A stretch of 64,000 bases of DNA from Ureibacillus xyleni (GCF_900217795.1 NZ_OBMQ01000003.1:244624-308623), one strand, 5' to 3'. Positions 28,496 through 38,187 are shown, numbered from the stretch's first letter. Numbers and translations: made by a program. The notes: generated from the letters alone by a model not told the origin.

Positions 28496-29749
28496 ATGTT
28501 AGACGTTATCGTTATAGGTGGAGGTCCATCCGGTTTAATGGCGGCGATTGCTGCTGCTGAACAAAAGAAAAAAGTTTTATTAATTGAAAAAAGCAATAAA
28601 TTGGGTAAAAAATTAGCAATTTCTGGTGGCGGACGCTGCAACGTCACAAATCGCTTATCTGTAGACGAAATTATTAAGCATATTCCAGGAAATGGTCGTT
28701 TTTTATATAGTCCTTTCACTGTTTATAACAATGAAAATATCATTGAGTTTTTTGAAGGACTAGGTGTCAAACTAAAAGAAGAAGACCATGGCCGGATGTT
28801 CCCTGTGTCAAACCGTGCTCAAGATGTTGTTGATGCCTTGGTTAAAGAATTAAAAAGACTCCAAGTTGATATTCGTTTACAAACATCTGTCGCAAAGTTA
28901 TTAATGGATGATGAAAAGATATTAGGTGTTCGCCTAGAAGACGGCACCGAATTACTAGCTAAAGCTGTTGTTGTGGCTGTTGGCGGTAAAGCTGTTCCTC
29001 AAACAGGTTCAACTGGGGATGGGTATCCTTGGGCAGAACGTGCTGGTCATACCGTTACGGAGCTTTACCCAACCGAAGTCCCTGTAAAATCAAAAGAATC
29101 ATTTATTGAATCCCGTGAGTTGCAAGGATTAGCTTTACGTGATGTCGCTGTATCTGTTTTAAATAAAAAAGGAAAAGCGATTGTCACTCATAAAATGGAC
29201 ATGCTTTTTACACATTTCGGCTTAAGTGGCCCTGCAATTTTGCGCTGTAGTCAATTTATCGTAAAAGAACGAAAAAAAAATAATGGGGCACCTGTTCGAA
29301 TTCGTATACACACTTTGACGGAATTTAATGAAGAAACGTGTCTTCAATATTTAAACAAACTAATTAAAGAAGACCCGAAAAAAGCTTTGAAAAATAGTTG
29401 GAAAGGCATTGCCCCAGAACGTTGGCTATTATTTTTAATGGAGCGCGCACATATTAATCCTTCACAAGTAGCTGCTGAAATTTCTCAAGAAAAAATCCGT
29501 TCATTTGCTCGCGAATTAGTAAGTTTTGAGATGGATGTACACGGAACACTTCCTTTAGAAAAGGCGTTTGTAACTGGCGGCGGTGTATCTGTAAAAGAAA
29601 TCGAACCAAAAACAATGGCCTCAAAAATGAAAACTGGATTATACTTCTGTGGTGAAATTCTCGATATTCACGGTTACACTGGCGGCTATAACATTACAAG
29701 TGCTCTTGTTACTGGACGCATTGCTGGTATGAGTGCAGGCTCTTTATAA
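28496..29749 (+). CDS. ytfP: YtfP, HI0933-like FAD-dependent oxidoreductase
   Basis: 417-aa flavoprotein of the HI0933/BaiN family. Dinucleotide-binding [17 protein letters not shown] at the N-terminus, [25 protein letters not shown], and the C-terminal [12 protein letters not shown] and [19 protein letters not shown] typical of the family. Substrate unknown. I chose the ATG at 28496 (GTGAG seven bases upstream) over the GTG four codons earlier, which has no ribosome site. Divergent from ytgP; a TATAAT at 28435-28440 may be its -10. Confidence 0.94.
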   Translation: MLDVIVIGGGPSGLMAAIAAAEQKKKVLLIEKSNKLGKKLAISGGGRCNVTNRLSVDEIIKHIPGNGRFLYSPFTVYNNENIIEFFEGLGVKLKEEDHGRMFPVSNRAQDVVDALVKELKRLQVDIRLQTSVAKLLMDDEKILGVRLEDGTELLAKAVVVAVGGKAVPQTGSTGDGYPWAERAGHTVTELYPTEVPVKSKESFIESRELQGLALRDVAVSVLNKKGKAIVTHKMDMLFTHFGLSGPAILRCSQFIVKERKKNNGAPVRIRIHTLTEFNEETCLQYLNKLIKEDPKKALKNSWKGIAPERWLLFLMERAHINPSQVAAEISQEKIRSFARELVSFEMDVHGTLPLEKAFVTGGGVSVKEIEPKTMASKMKTGLYFCGEILDIHGYTGGYNITSALVTGRIAGMSAGSL

Positions 29750-29753
29750 GGTG

Positions 29754-29786
29754 AACCGGGCGTAAATGTTATGCCCGGTTATTTTT
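29754..29786 (+). terminator. ytfP terminator
   Basis: GC-rich 8-bp stem (29754-29761 with 29773-29780) followed by ATTTTTATT. Confidence 0.8.
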
Positions 29787-29839
29787 ATTCGACTTGAAAT
29801 TATCTATCATTAGCTTTTCGTCTCATAAATTTAGAAAAT

Positions 29840-30439
29840 TCATCGAAATCCTTTAAAAAATTGTTCACGGTCTTCTACATTGTTGCGGTATTTCTCATTC
29901 ACCAATTCAAGTAGCAAGGCCCTCTTAGTTTCTTCATCCAGAACCAACTCTTTTATCTTTATTCTAGCTTCTAATAGAAAATTCAAATATTCTTCATACC
30001 CATCATCAAAAAAACCCTTCAACTCTGCTTTAATTTGCTTCGCCAAAAAAGGACTAGCTCCTTCTGTTGAAATTGCAATTTTCAATAGTCCACGCTCAAA
30101 AACAGCCATATTATAAAAAGTACTATCACTCGGTTCATCAATTACGTTCACAAGTTGATCTTTTGCACAGCTTATTTTTACTTGTTCATTTACCTCTCTA
30201 TTATCTGTTGCAGCAAACACTAAAAATGCCCCTTTAACATCCTCAATTACAAAATACCTTGGATACCATTCTATTTTCTTTTGTTGCGCAAATGATTGTA
30301 ATTCTTCCGTTAATGTTGGACTCACAACGATGATTTTTGCTTTCTGTTCAACCAAATTTAGTATTTTCTTAGTAGCAATTCGACCACCACCTACTACTAC
30401 AATTCGTTTATTTTCTAAATTCAACATAACAGGATACAT
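29840..30439 (-). CDS. sirC: Precorrin-2 dehydrogenase (SirC/Met8-type)
   Basis: Siroheme-pathway enzyme: NAD-dependent oxidation of precorrin-2 to sirohydrochlorin. About 200 aa. YPVMLNLENKRIVVVGGGRIATKKI is written here in two parts: YPVMLNLENK leads into the Rossmann loop VVVGGGRIATKK. FAATDNREVNEQV, NVIDEPSDSTFYN and ISTEGASPFLAKQIK follow. There is no C-terminal methyltransferase, unlike CysG. Three consecutive ATG codons follow AGGG; I take the third, so the start is uncertain by two codons. Last gene of the siroheme/sulfite reductase cluster, behind the hairpin at 30463-30492. Confidence 0.88.
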   Translation of the reverse strand: MYPVMLNLENKRIVVVGGGRIATKKILNLVEQKAKIIVVSPTLTEELQSFAQQKKIEWYPRYFVIEDVKGAFLVFAATDNREVNEQVKISCAKDQLVNVIDEPSDSTFYNMAVFERGLLKIAISTEGASPFLAKQIKAELKGFFDDGYEEYLNFLLEARIKIKELVLDEETKRALLLELVNEKYRNNVEDREQFFKGFR

Positions 30440-30462
30440 CATCATCACCCTAACTTTACGTG

Positions 30463-30492
30463 AAAAGAGGTTGCAATCATGCAACCTCTTTT
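30463..30492 (-). terminator. Hairpin between cysI and sirC
   Basis: Perfect 13-bp stem (30463-30475 with 30480-30492), 4-base loop, four T. The short U-run suggests partial readthrough into sirC. Confidence 0.65.
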
Positions 30493-30497
30493 ACTTA

Positions 30498-32225
30498 TTA
30501 TACAGTTACTTTGTTATGATACTCACGACCGTCTGTTACAGCTTCTACGTAACCAGCACGGATAACAAAATCACCGAAATATTCATCTACAAAACGTTCT
30601 TTTGCGTAATGTTCAATAATTGGTTTTAAAGAAGCTAAAATTTCTTCTTCACCAATATTTTCTTTATAGATTTTATTTAAACGATAGCCTGCGTGACTAG
30701 CACCTAAATACATATTGTATTTACCAGGACCTTTACCGATGAAGCCAATTTCACCCATAGCTGCACGGGAACATCCATTTGGACATCCTGACATACGAAT
30801 CGTAATGTCTTGATCACGTAAGCCGTTTTCATCTAATAATGTTTCGATTTTTTCGATTAAAGACGGTAAATATCTTTCTGATTCAGCCATTGCTAACCCA
30901 CAAGTTGGTAGGGCAACACAAGCGATTGAATTACGACGCAATGCAGAGTAATTCACACTGTTTGTTAAATCATACTTTTCGATAATTTCATCGATTGCTT
31001 TTTTAGCACGTGCCCCTACGTTTGCAATAACAACATTTTGGTTTCCTGTAAAACGGAATTCACCTTTATGAACTTGTGCAATTTCACGTAATGCCGTTTT
31101 TAGTGGATAGTTTTCAAAATCTGCTACACGACCATTTTGGATAAATAATGTGAAATGGTATTTTCCATCTTCACCCTTGATCCAGCCATAACGATCTCCT
31201 GTGTGATTGAATTGGTAAGGCTTAGCTTCTTCAAATTCATAGCCTAAACGCTTTTCAATTTCTTGTTTTACATTGTCTAATCCTAAACGATCAACTGTAT
31301 ATTTAAAACGAGCATTTTTACGAACAGAACGGTTACCATAGTCGCGTTGTACTGTCATAATTTTCTCACATACATCGATTACTTTTTCTTTAGGAGTATA
31401 CCCAATGATACGAGCTAATTGTGGGTAAGTTGCAGTATCGCCATGAGTCATTCCCATACCGCCGCCAATTGCCACGTTAAATCCAATTAATTCATCATTT
31501 TCTAAAACAGCTATTAAACCGATATCTTGCGAGAACACATCCACATCGTTTGCTGGTGGAATTGCAATACCGATTTTAAATTTACGTGGCAAGTATAATG
31601 AACCGTAAATTGGCTCTTGCTCTTCTTGTGTATCCACCACTTTTTCTTTATCTAACCAAATTTCATAGTATGCATTTGTACGTGGTAATAAATGTTCACT
31701 GATTTTAGATGATAACTCAAAAACTTCTTTGTGTAAATTTGATTGTAATGGATTTGCGTTACACATTACATTACGGTTTACGTCCCCACATGCCGCAATT
31801 GTATCAAATAAAACACTATTTAGTTCTTGCATATGTTTTTTCATATTCCATTTTAAAATTCCATGGAACTGAATTGTTTGACGTGTCGTAATTTTGAAAG
31901 TACCGTTACCATACTTATCGGATAATTCATCAAGTTTCAACCATTGTTTTGATGTTGCAACTCCACCAGGCATACGAACACGTACCATGAATTGATAAGC
32001 TGGTTCTAATTTTTTACGTTCGCGCTCTAAACGTTGGTCACGGTCATCTTGTAAATAACTACCGTGGAACTTCATTAAACGATTATCCCAATCTGAAATT
32101 CCAGCACTTAATTCATCTTGCATTGATTCTACTAATGTACCGCGCAAATAATTACTCGCCGCTTTTATATCTTCCACATCACTAGGTTTACCATCTTGAG
32201 GTGGTAATACAATTTTTTCTACCAT
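30498..32225 (-). CDS. cysI: CysI, sulfite reductase hemoprotein subunit
   Basis: Siroheme and 4Fe-4S protein that reduces sulfite to sulfide with electrons from CysJ. 575 aa, two nitrite/sulfite-reductase repeats. Cluster ligands are visible in [14 protein letters not shown] and [10 protein letters not shown] (C-x5-C and C-x3-C). Substrate-binding arginines are in [12 protein letters not shown] and [16 protein letters not shown]. Strong GGGGGAAG site; 13 bases after cysJ, so one transcript. Confidence 0.97.
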   Translation of the reverse strand: MVEKIVLPPQDGKPSDVEDIKAASNYLRGTLVESMQDELSAGISDWDNRLMKFHGSYLQDDRDQRLERERKKLEPAYQFMVRVRMPGGVATSKQWLKLDELSDKYGNGTFKITTRQTIQFHGILKWNMKKHMQELNSVLFDTIAACGDVNRNVMCNANPLQSNLHKEVFELSSKISEHLLPRTNAYYEIWLDKEKVVDTQEEQEPIYGSLYLPRKFKIGIAIPPANDVDVFSQDIGLIAVLENDELIGFNVAIGGGMGMTHGDTATYPQLARIIGYTPKEKVIDVCEKIMTVQRDYGNRSVRKNARFKYTVDRLGLDNVKQEIEKRLGYEFEEAKPYQFNHTGDRYGWIKGEDGKYHFTLFIQNGRVADFENYPLKTALREIAQVHKGEFRFTGNQNVVIANVGARAKKAIDEIIEKYDLTNSVNYSALRRNSIACVALPTCGLAMAESERYLPSLIEKIETLLDENGLRDQDITIRMSGCPNGCSRAAMGEIGFIGKGPGKYNMYLGASHAGYRLNKIYKENIGEEEILASLKPIIEHYAKERFVDEYFGDFVIRAGYVEAVTDGREYHNKVTV

Positions 32226-32238
32226 GTTTACTTCCCCC

Positions 32239-34068
32239 TTAGTATACGTCTCGTTGATAACGTTTCTCTTTTTGTAAAGTTGCTAAATACTCTTCAGCTT
32301 GTTCTTTCGATTGATTACCCTGCTCAGCAATAATATTGATTAAAGTCTCATGTACGTCTTTAGCCATGTGATTTTTATCGCCACATACGTATACTACTGC
32401 TCCTTCTTGTAACCAATTGTAAAGTTCTTTAGCATTTGCAAGCATTTTGTGTTGAACGTATACTTTTTCTTCTTGATCTCTAGAGAACGCAACATTTAGT
32501 TTTGTTAATACGCCATCTTTTACCCATCTTTGCCATTCAGTTTGGTAAAGGAAATCTGTTACAAAGTGTTGGTCTCCAAAGAATAACCATGATTTACCTT
32601 CAGCCCCACGCTCTTCACGCTCTTGGATAAATGAACGGAATGGTGCAACTCCTGTACCAGGTCCAACCATAATAATTGGTGTTTCATCAGATGGTAATTT
32701 GAAATTCGGGCTATGTTGGACATAAACTCGAACTTTGTCACCAACTTCTAATTGATCGGCTACTTGAGTAGAACATACGCCTAAACGCTCGCGACCATCC
32801 ACTTCATAACGTACCGCACCAATTGTTACATGCACTTCTTCTGGATAAGCAGTTTGACTACTTGAGATTGAATATTGACGAGCTGGGATTTTTCGTAAAG
32901 TATCTACGAATTGTTGTGCATCACAACTGAATGGACCGAATGTTTCGACAACATCTAGTAAATCACGGCCATAAATATATTGTTTAAAGTTATCTCTATT
33001 GTTTAATAACTGTTGGAATTCATCATTTGTAGTATATTGTGCAATTTTTTCCATTACTGGTTTTGATAGTACAGTAATTTCAAGCAAATTAATTAATGCA
33101 GACTCAAGCGAAATTGTTTCTTCTCCAACTGTAACTTGTTTTTGTGCATCGAAACCTAATGATGAAATTAAAGCAGAAACAAGCTTTTCATTATTTGTTG
33201 GGATAATTGCTAAACTATCTCCAGGTTCATATGTTAAGCCAGACTCTTCTAAAGAAATTTCTAAATGGATTGTTTCTTTATTTGAACCTTCCCCATTTAG
33301 GTTAATTTTCTCTAAAATTTCAGCTTGGAAAGGATTTTTGCGAGAATATTCAGTTGTTGGAACTGTTAATACAGTCGACGCAGCCTCTTTTTCAGATAAT
33401 GATTGAACAACTGCATCTTCCTGTAATTTTGCTTTCACTGAATCAAACCATTTTGATGCCGGCTCATCGAAGTCAAGATCACAATCTACACGGTCCACGA
33501 TACGCTCTGCCCCAAGTTTTTCTAATTGAGCATCAAAATCTTTACCTGTTTGGCAGAAGAATTCGTAAGAGCTATCCCCTAAAGACAACACTGCAAATTT
33601 AACATGATCTAATTTTGGAGCACGCTTTCCTTGTAAAAAACTGTGGAAACTAATTGCATTATCAGGTGGCTCACCTTCACCATGCGTACTAGCAATAACT
33701 AGAAGATGGTCAAGCTTTTTTAAATTATTCGTTTTAAAATCACTCATTGAAGAGACATTCACATCGAAACCTAGTTCTTTTAACTGCTCGCCATATTTTT
33801 TAGCTAGCCCTTGTGCCGTTCCTGTTTGTGAAGCAAATAAAATGGTAATGTTCTTTGGTTTTGTTGCTTCTTGTTTAGGTAGAACAGCTATTGCAGAACT
33901 TACATTTTGCCCAGTTTCTACTGGCACTTGAATTGCTTCAAATGTTGAAGTTGCACTTAAGTAACCAGTTAACCAAATTTTTTGCTGGGATGTTAGACTT
34001 ACTAATACTTCATTTAGTTTTGTTACTTGTTCTTCATTAAAAGGGCTATTATTGACTTCTAACTTCAC
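32239..34068 (-). CDS. cysJ: CysJ, sulfite reductase flavoprotein subunit
   Basis: NADPH-dependent diflavin reductase that feeds CysI. 609 aa. An N-terminal lead ([14 protein letters not shown]) is shared with the Bacillus CysJ. Then come a flavodoxin/FMN domain ([31 protein letters not shown]), a FAD domain ([10 protein letters not shown]) and an NADPH domain ([16 protein letters not shown]). Start is the GTG at 34068, nine bases after GAGGTG; the upstream GTG at 34077 overlaps that site. Follows the small yezD-like gene. Confidence 0.97.
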   Translation of the reverse strand: MKLEVNNSPFNEEQVTKLNEVLVSLTSQQKIWLTGYLSATSTFEAIQVPVETGQNVSSAIAVLPKQEATKPKNITILFASQTGTAQGLAKKYGEQLKELGFDVNVSSMSDFKTNNLKKLDHLLVIASTHGEGEPPDNAISFHSFLQGKRAPKLDHVKFAVLSLGDSSYEFFCQTGKDFDAQLEKLGAERIVDRVDCDLDFDEPASKWFDSVKAKLQEDAVVQSLSEKEAASTVLTVPTTEYSRKNPFQAEILEKINLNGEGSNKETIHLEISLEESGLTYEPGDSLAIIPTNNEKLVSALISSLGFDAQKQVTVGEETISLESALINLLEITVLSKPVMEKIAQYTTNDEFQQLLNNRDNFKQYIYGRDLLDVVETFGPFSCDAQQFVDTLRKIPARQYSISSSQTAYPEEVHVTIGAVRYEVDGRERLGVCSTQVADQLEVGDKVRVYVQHSPNFKLPSDETPIIMVGPGTGVAPFRSFIQEREERGAEGKSWLFFGDQHFVTDFLYQTEWQRWVKDGVLTKLNVAFSRDQEEKVYVQHKMLANAKELYNWLQEGAVVYVCGDKNHMAKDVHETLINIIAEQGNQSKEQAEEYLATLQKEKRYQRDVY

Positions 34069-34089
34069 TTGGTACACCTCTTTGGTAAA

Positions 34090-34242
34090 TTATTTTAAGC
34101 GAATTTTTTCATTTTTTTCGATTTGAACGATGCGATTATCTTGGACAATGAGCGTAATTGACCCATAATTCATCGTACTAATCATTTGCTTTAAGCTTTC
34201 AATCGCTTGCTCAAAATTTTCTTGTTTCTTATCTTTATCCAT
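34090..34242 (-). CDS. YezD-like small protein (DUF2292)
   Basis: A 50-residue gene, MDKDKKQENFEQAIESLKQM followed by a short beta-rich part (NYGSITLIVQDNRIVQIEK) and a basic end. AAGGAG precedes the ATG by nine bases. Charge pattern and the GSITLIVQDxxIVQIE segment match the DUF2292/YezD family of small proteins that accompany sulfur-assimilation genes. Sits inside the operon, 14 bases after sirB and 21 before cysJ. Role unknown; perhaps accessory to sulfite reduction. Confidence 0.8.
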   Translation of the reverse strand: MDKDKKQENFEQAIESLKQMISTMNYGSITLIVQDNRIVQIEKNEKIRLK

Positions 34243-34256
34243 ATTTAAACACTCCT

Positions 34257-34988
34257 TTATGAAACTAATGCTTCTTTTACTCTTTCAACTAACACTTCAC
34301 GCACGTTGTTGTCATAGCCTAAACACTCACATAAAACAACCTGATCTTCTGAAAACCCAAGCTTTGCAATTTTCTTTTGAACTCCAATTTTTAATAAACC
34401 CGTAAATAAAATATAAGGAATAATAAATACTTTCTTATTACGATTATTAATTTGTTGTAATGCTTCCTCAAAAGATGGCCCATTACCATATAAGAAACAT
34501 GTATCAACATTGGAATATTGAAACTTTTGTTTTAGTAGTTTTGCAATACTTTGAAGATCATTTTGAACTTGTATGTCACTGCTTCCTCGACCGATTAACA
34601 AAATATCAACATCTTTATCTCGTAATGTGTTTTTGGCTATCACTCTTTCATGTAAACTATTTACTAGTTTTTCATGTATGCCGAATGGTTTACCTAACGA
34701 AATTGAAACAGATGGATAAAGCTTTTGTGCATTACGGATTTCAAGCGGTATATCTTTTTTCGCATGATTAGCAGATAGTAATAAAATGGGGATAACTGAA
34801 ATGTTCGTTGCGCCTTTTGCAACACATGTAGCAATTCCATCCTTAATCAATGGTTCAGCTAGTTCAAGGAAGCATAATTCTTGAATATCCACATTGATGA
34901 ATGGCTTAACTGTTTCAATAAATTGAATCGCTTCATCAATACCAGCCTTCACACGAGTACCATGGGCAACAAATAATACAGCTTTCAT
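34257..34988 (-). CDS. sirB: CbiX/SirB-type sirohydrochlorin ferrochelatase
   Basis: Inserts Fe2+ into sirohydrochlorin to give siroheme. 243 aa with two CbiX-like halves. The first begins MKAVLFVAHGTR with the metal-binding His, and has VIPILLLSANHAKKDIP. The second has DILLIGRGSSD and FIIPYILFTGLL. ATG at 34988 has AGGTAGG upstream, excluding the in-frame extension to 35054. CbiX proteins may instead use cobalt, but the operon context makes iron and siroheme much more likely. Confidence 0.9.
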   Translation of the reverse strand: MKAVLFVAHGTRVKAGIDEAIQFIETVKPFINVDIQELCFLELAEPLIKDGIATCVAKGATNISVIPILLLSANHAKKDIPLEIRNAQKLYPSVSISLGKPFGIHEKLVNSLHERVIAKNTLRDKDVDILLIGRGSSDIQVQNDLQSIAKLLKQKFQYSNVDTCFLYGNGPSFEEALQQINNRNKKVFIIPYILFTGLLKIGVQKKIAKLGFSEDQVVLCECLGYDNNVREVLVERVKEALVS

Positions 34989-35004
34989 TTTTTTACCTAC
35001 CTTT

Positions 35005-35784
35005 TCAAACGGGGACTTCCCGAAGTAAGCTTTGTTGAACATCTGTTTGTTCAAACCAAGCTATTTTCTCACGCATTTTTACGACTTCCCCAACAATAAT
35101 CATACTTGGATTTTTAATTTCTTCTTTTGTTGCAATTTCCACGATTGTTTCCAAAGTCCCAACAATCGTTTTTTGTTGAGCTGTCGTCCCCCAATGGATA
35201 AGTGCAATAGGTGTTTGCGGTTTACGTTTATATTTTATTAGTTGTTCAGTTACATATTGTAAGTTTCCGACACCCATGTAAATAGCAAGAGTGTCAACGG
35301 ATTCTGCTAACCCTTTCCAGTTAATGGAGTCATCTTTCCCTTCTCTCATATGTCCTGTTACAATGGCGAAACTTGAACCTAAATCCCGATGTGTAACCGG
35401 TATGCCTGCATATGCTGGTGCAGCTATACCTGATGAGATTCCAGGAACAACTTCAAAAGGAATATTTGCATTAGCAAGCACTTCCGCTTCTTCTCCACCT
35501 CGACCAAATACGAAAGGGTCTCCTCCCTTAAGTCGAGTGACAATCTTACCATTGTTTGCATAATGAACGAGTAAATGATGAATTCTCTCCTGTATAACTC
35601 CGTGCAGTTTTGGCAATTTTCCAACAAAAATTAATTCAGCGTTTGGTTTTGCATATTCCAGCAATTCCTTATTAACAAGTCGGTCATATAAAATAACATC
35701 AGCCTGTTGAATGCACTTTAATCCTTTAACTGTTATTAAATCAACGTCTCCCGGGCCTGCGCCAACAATATATACTTTTCCCAT
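35005..35784 (-). CDS. sumT: SumT, uroporphyrinogen-III C-methyltransferase
   Basis: Methylates uroporphyrinogen III twice with SAM to precorrin-2, the branch step to siroheme. 259 aa. Motifs: VYIVGAGPGDVDLITVKGL, LYDRLVNKELL, RLKGGDPFVFGRGGEEA and VVPGISSGIAAPAYAGIPVT. ATG at 35784 follows GGGGGG. First gene of sumT-sirB-yezD-cysJ-cysI-sirC, so one operon makes the cofactor and the enzyme that needs it. Confidence 0.96.
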   Translation of the reverse strand: MGKVYIVGAGPGDVDLITVKGLKCIQQADVILYDRLVNKELLEYAKPNAELIFVGKLPKLHGVIQERIHHLLVHYANNGKIVTRLKGGDPFVFGRGGEEAEVLANANIPFEVVPGISSGIAAPAYAGIPVTHRDLGSSFAIVTGHMREGKDDSINWKGLAESVDTLAIYMGVGNLQYVTEQLIKYKRKPQTPIALIHWGTTAQQKTIVGTLETIVEIATKEEIKNPSMIIVGEVVKMREKIAWFEQTDVQQSLLREVPV

Positions 35785-35838
35785 GATGTCCCCCCAAGAT
35801 CTAGCGTTCAATTTTTTACCGACCTAAATATTAGTTCT

Positions 35839-35868
35839 ATAATAAACTTTACAATTCTTATTGGTCAA
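35839..35868 (-). promoter_or_regulatory. Promoter of the sumT-cysJI operon
   Basis: On the - strand TTGACC (35868-35863), an 18-base spacer and TATTAT (35844-35839), about 48 nt before sumT. CCAATAAGAATT next to the -35 could belong to a sulfur regulator site (CymR- or CysL-type), but I cannot assign it. Confidence 0.55.
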
Positions 35869-36000
35869 CTATGTATTTAAAATTATTTTACTAATTTTCG
35901 AAAAATAATACTCACTATATATTCAATCAAACGTCAGTTCTAATTATTAAATTTCATTTACGACTTCAGTTGTATAAACAACAAACATATGTATTTTATT

Positions 36001-36125
36001 AAAAAAACCTCAATAAACTCATCTTCACTGACACGTGCTTTTTCACTAAATTTGCGCACGTAATCTGCTGGAGTTTATTGAGGCCTCTAGTTTTCTAGTC
36101 AGCTTTGTTAATTCTTAGTAATCTG
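36001..36125 (-). ncRNA. Candidate small RNA with its own promoter and terminator
   Basis: On the - strand a promoter TTGACT-N17-TATTAT (36160-36132) predicts a start near 36125. About 120 nt later comes a hairpin with 13-bp perfect outer arms (36008-36020 with 36071-36083), an inner 6-bp ACGTGC/GCACGT stem, and a T7 tract. No - strand gene lies to its right that would need this terminator, and sumT has its own promoter further on. A 10-base direct repeat GTAATCTGCT occurs at 36060 and 36118. I do not recognise a known RNA family. The alternative is an attenuated leader of sumT. Confidence 0.5.
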
Positions 36126-36131
36126 CTATAC

Positions 36132-36160
36132 ATAATAATGTTTATAGCATTATAAGTCAA
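36132..36160 (-). promoter_or_regulatory. Promoter of the candidate small RNA
   Basis: TTGACT and TATTAT separated by exactly 17 bases on the - strand. Confidence 0.55.
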
Positions 36161-36484
36161 TAGTTTTCATAATATTTATATAATAATATAGGAAGTAAAA
36201 CTGTTGTTCCTTATCTCATCCTAAAGAAGAGATAAGCCTTTTCCCCACTTTCTCCTGGTTTGAAGAAAACCATCGATAATTCTTACCCAATACTCCTACT
36301 GCCGATAAAAATTGTTAGGACAATAATAATTATTATTTTTCTTGAAATGCCATATTTCTACTATACATCGGCAATTTATAATACTCATTTTATTTTTAAG
36401 AGTAAAAAAATTCTAATTATTTAATCTTAACTTAACCTTCATCATTTATCATTCAATTAGCAATTATGGTAAGAGGTGTGAATA
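36161..36484. other. Structured AT-rich region upstream of the HD-GYP gene
   Basis: No ORF. It contains a hairpin CTTATCTC/GAGATAAG (36211-36218 with 36230-36237), GGTTT/AAACC-type pairing around 36257-36271, and TGCCGAT/ATCGGCA at 36300-36306 and 36367-36373. A second possible - strand promoter is TTTACT-N17-TATTAT (36406-36378). The HD-GYP promoter must also lie here; I could not place it. Confidence 0.4.
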
Positions 36485-38140
36485 TTGAAGGATATCGAGA
36501 TAAAAGCAAATGTACTTGAATTAACAGAAGGAGTTGTTTTAGCTAGAGATCTTTTTGTGGAAGGTCGCTTATTAATGAAAGAGGGCAATTTTCTTACTTC
36601 CCGCGTAATCAATTTATTAAAAAATCGCAACGTAGAACATGTTTATATAAAAAATTCACTTCAACAACAAAATAAAACTGAACTTATTGAACTATCTACG
36701 GAAAATGTTACTGAACAATTTTTTTCAGTATTAGCAGAATTAAGTATTGAAAAAAGATACGGTCATGTATTAAAAAACGCAGATGATATTGAATATATTA
36801 AAACTCTATTTATAAAAATTATGCAAAATGAAAAATATAGATCCATACTAAACGACTTAAAAAAGTGGGATTCCTATACTTACTATCACTCCATCGATGT
36901 TTTTGTTTTATCCACTCTTTTTGCCAAACAAGAAGGCATACCAAGTTTAAACCATAAAGCAATCGGATTTTTGCTTCATGATATAGGAAATCTATATATT
37001 CCCCTTTCAATCTTGCAAAAAAATGCAAAAATTACGCACGATGAGTATCGAATAATAAAAAAACATACAATTGAGGGATTTCATATTTTTGAGAGTTTAG
37101 GTTTATACGACCTTGCTTATTTAGCGAAATCCCACCATGAAAATCATAATGGCTCAGGCTATCCTGATGGGTTAACTGGTACTGAAATGACTCGAGAACT
37201 TGAGGTTCTTCATTTAATAGATGTTTATTCCGCTATTACAATGAAAAAATATTATAGAGAAGCAATCGGTGCAGCAGATGCACTCACTTTCATTTTCAGG
37301 GACGAGGAAAAATTCAACCCACAATTACTGTCACGTTTTGTTGAGTTTATAGGCATATATCCTGAAAATTCAATCGTTCGGCTTTCAGATAAGTCTTATG
37401 CAATTATAAAGGAAGTAAATGAACAATATCCATTACTGCCACTTGTAAAAAGATTGGATAACAATCAATTAATCGAATTACCTATAAATTATCAACTAAC
37501 AATTGAAAAAATGATTAAATATAACAAAGATACAATTAGTTCACTGTTTAATCGGTTCTATGAAGAAATTATTAATGAAAATATAGAGGGTATGAAAAAA
37601 ACCTACCTAAAAATATCTGACGCTATTACTGAAAATGAACAGTTTACAAAACTATTTATCCCGACGTTTCAAATATTAAATGTTTTATTAAAAGAACAAA
37701 AGATGTCCGAAACGCGCTATAAAAAAATTACAAAAGAAATCACCACATTATTAGATGCAAAATTATTAAGTCTACAAGAACAACATCAACCAACAAAATC
37801 AATTTTGTTCTTAATTGATTATAAGTACCAACATCACTACTATTTAAAGTTTCTTCAAGGGTTCTTTTTAACAGAAAAATTTTATCCTTTTATTGTTGAT
37901 GCAAGTACAAGTGAAACAGAAGTTACGAACATTTTAAATTGTTGCAATGCATATTCCGTATATATCATACGTGATCAATACGAGCCAGTGCTTTCAAACA
38001 ACCAAGACCTTGGCATCTACTATCTCACATTCAACCAATTAGAACAATTTATTTTCAGCTTATCTGGAGATACTACATTGACACTAGAACAAAGTTTAGA
38101 GAAGTACAAGATTTCTCAAAACTTTTTACCATCATTATAA
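36485..38140 (+). CDS. HD-GYP domain protein (putative c-di-GMP phosphodiesterase)
   Basis: 551 aa. The N-terminal 110 residues are family-specific (VLARDLFVEGRLLMKEG, like the lead domain of Bacillus and Clostridium HD-GYP proteins). The HD-GYP core spans about 130-290: HSIDVF (His135), LLHDIGN (His165-Asp166), KSHHENHNGSGYPDGL. Metal-binding His and Asp and the GYP signature are present, but the usual HDIGK lysine is Asn. The last 250 residues are helical and not recognised. TTG start with AGAGGTG upstream. Single gene with its own terminator. Expected to hydrolyse c-di-GMP in the cytoplasm; activity is inferred. Confidence 0.85.
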   Translation: MKDIEIKANVLELTEGVVLARDLFVEGRLLMKEGNFLTSRVINLLKNRNVEHVYIKNSLQQQNKTELIELSTENVTEQFFSVLAELSIEKRYGHVLKNADDIEYIKTLFIKIMQNEKYRSILNDLKKWDSYTYYHSIDVFVLSTLFAKQEGIPSLNHKAIGFLLHDIGNLYIPLSILQKNAKITHDEYRIIKKHTIEGFHIFESLGLYDLAYLAKSHHENHNGSGYPDGLTGTEMTRELEVLHLIDVYSAITMKKYYREAIGAADALTFIFRDEEKFNPQLLSRFVEFIGIYPENSIVRLSDKSYAIIKEVNEQYPLLPLVKRLDNNQLIELPINYQLTIEKMIKYNKDTISSLFNRFYEEIINENIEGMKKTYLKISDAITENEQFTKLFIPTFQILNVLLKEQKMSETRYKKITKEITTLLDAKLLSLQEQHQPTKSILFLIDYKYQHHYYLKFLQGFFLTEKFYPFIVDASTSETEVTNILNCCNAYSVYIIRDQYEPVLSNNQDLGIYYLTFNQLEQFIFSLSGDTTLTLEQSLEKYKISQNFLPSL

Positions 38141-38141
38141 G

Positions 38142-38187
38142 AAAAATCGGGTGAGATAACATAAGTTATTTTCACCCGATTTTTCTT
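38142..38187 (+). terminator. HD-GYP gene terminator
   Basis: 13-bp arms (38142-38154 with 38172-38184), extended inside by GATAAC/GTTATT, then TTTTTCTTT. Confidence 0.85.

Noticed and set aside
32999..33406. 135-aa + strand ORF inside cysJ
   Set aside because: A mirror of the cysJ coding frame with no initiation site.
36001..36083. On the - strand the hairpin region can be read as a protein-like stretch (DYVRKFSEKARVSEDE)
   Set aside because: There is no start codon with a ribosome site, a stop precedes it closely, and the same bases form a perfect 13-bp stem with a T7 tail. RNA structure explains it better.
35785..36484. Cobalamin, SAM or c-di-GMP riboswitch upstream of sumT or the HD-GYP gene
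   Set aside because: I looked for the B12 box, the SAM-I core and the c-di-GMP-I core on both strands and found none of the conserved segments.
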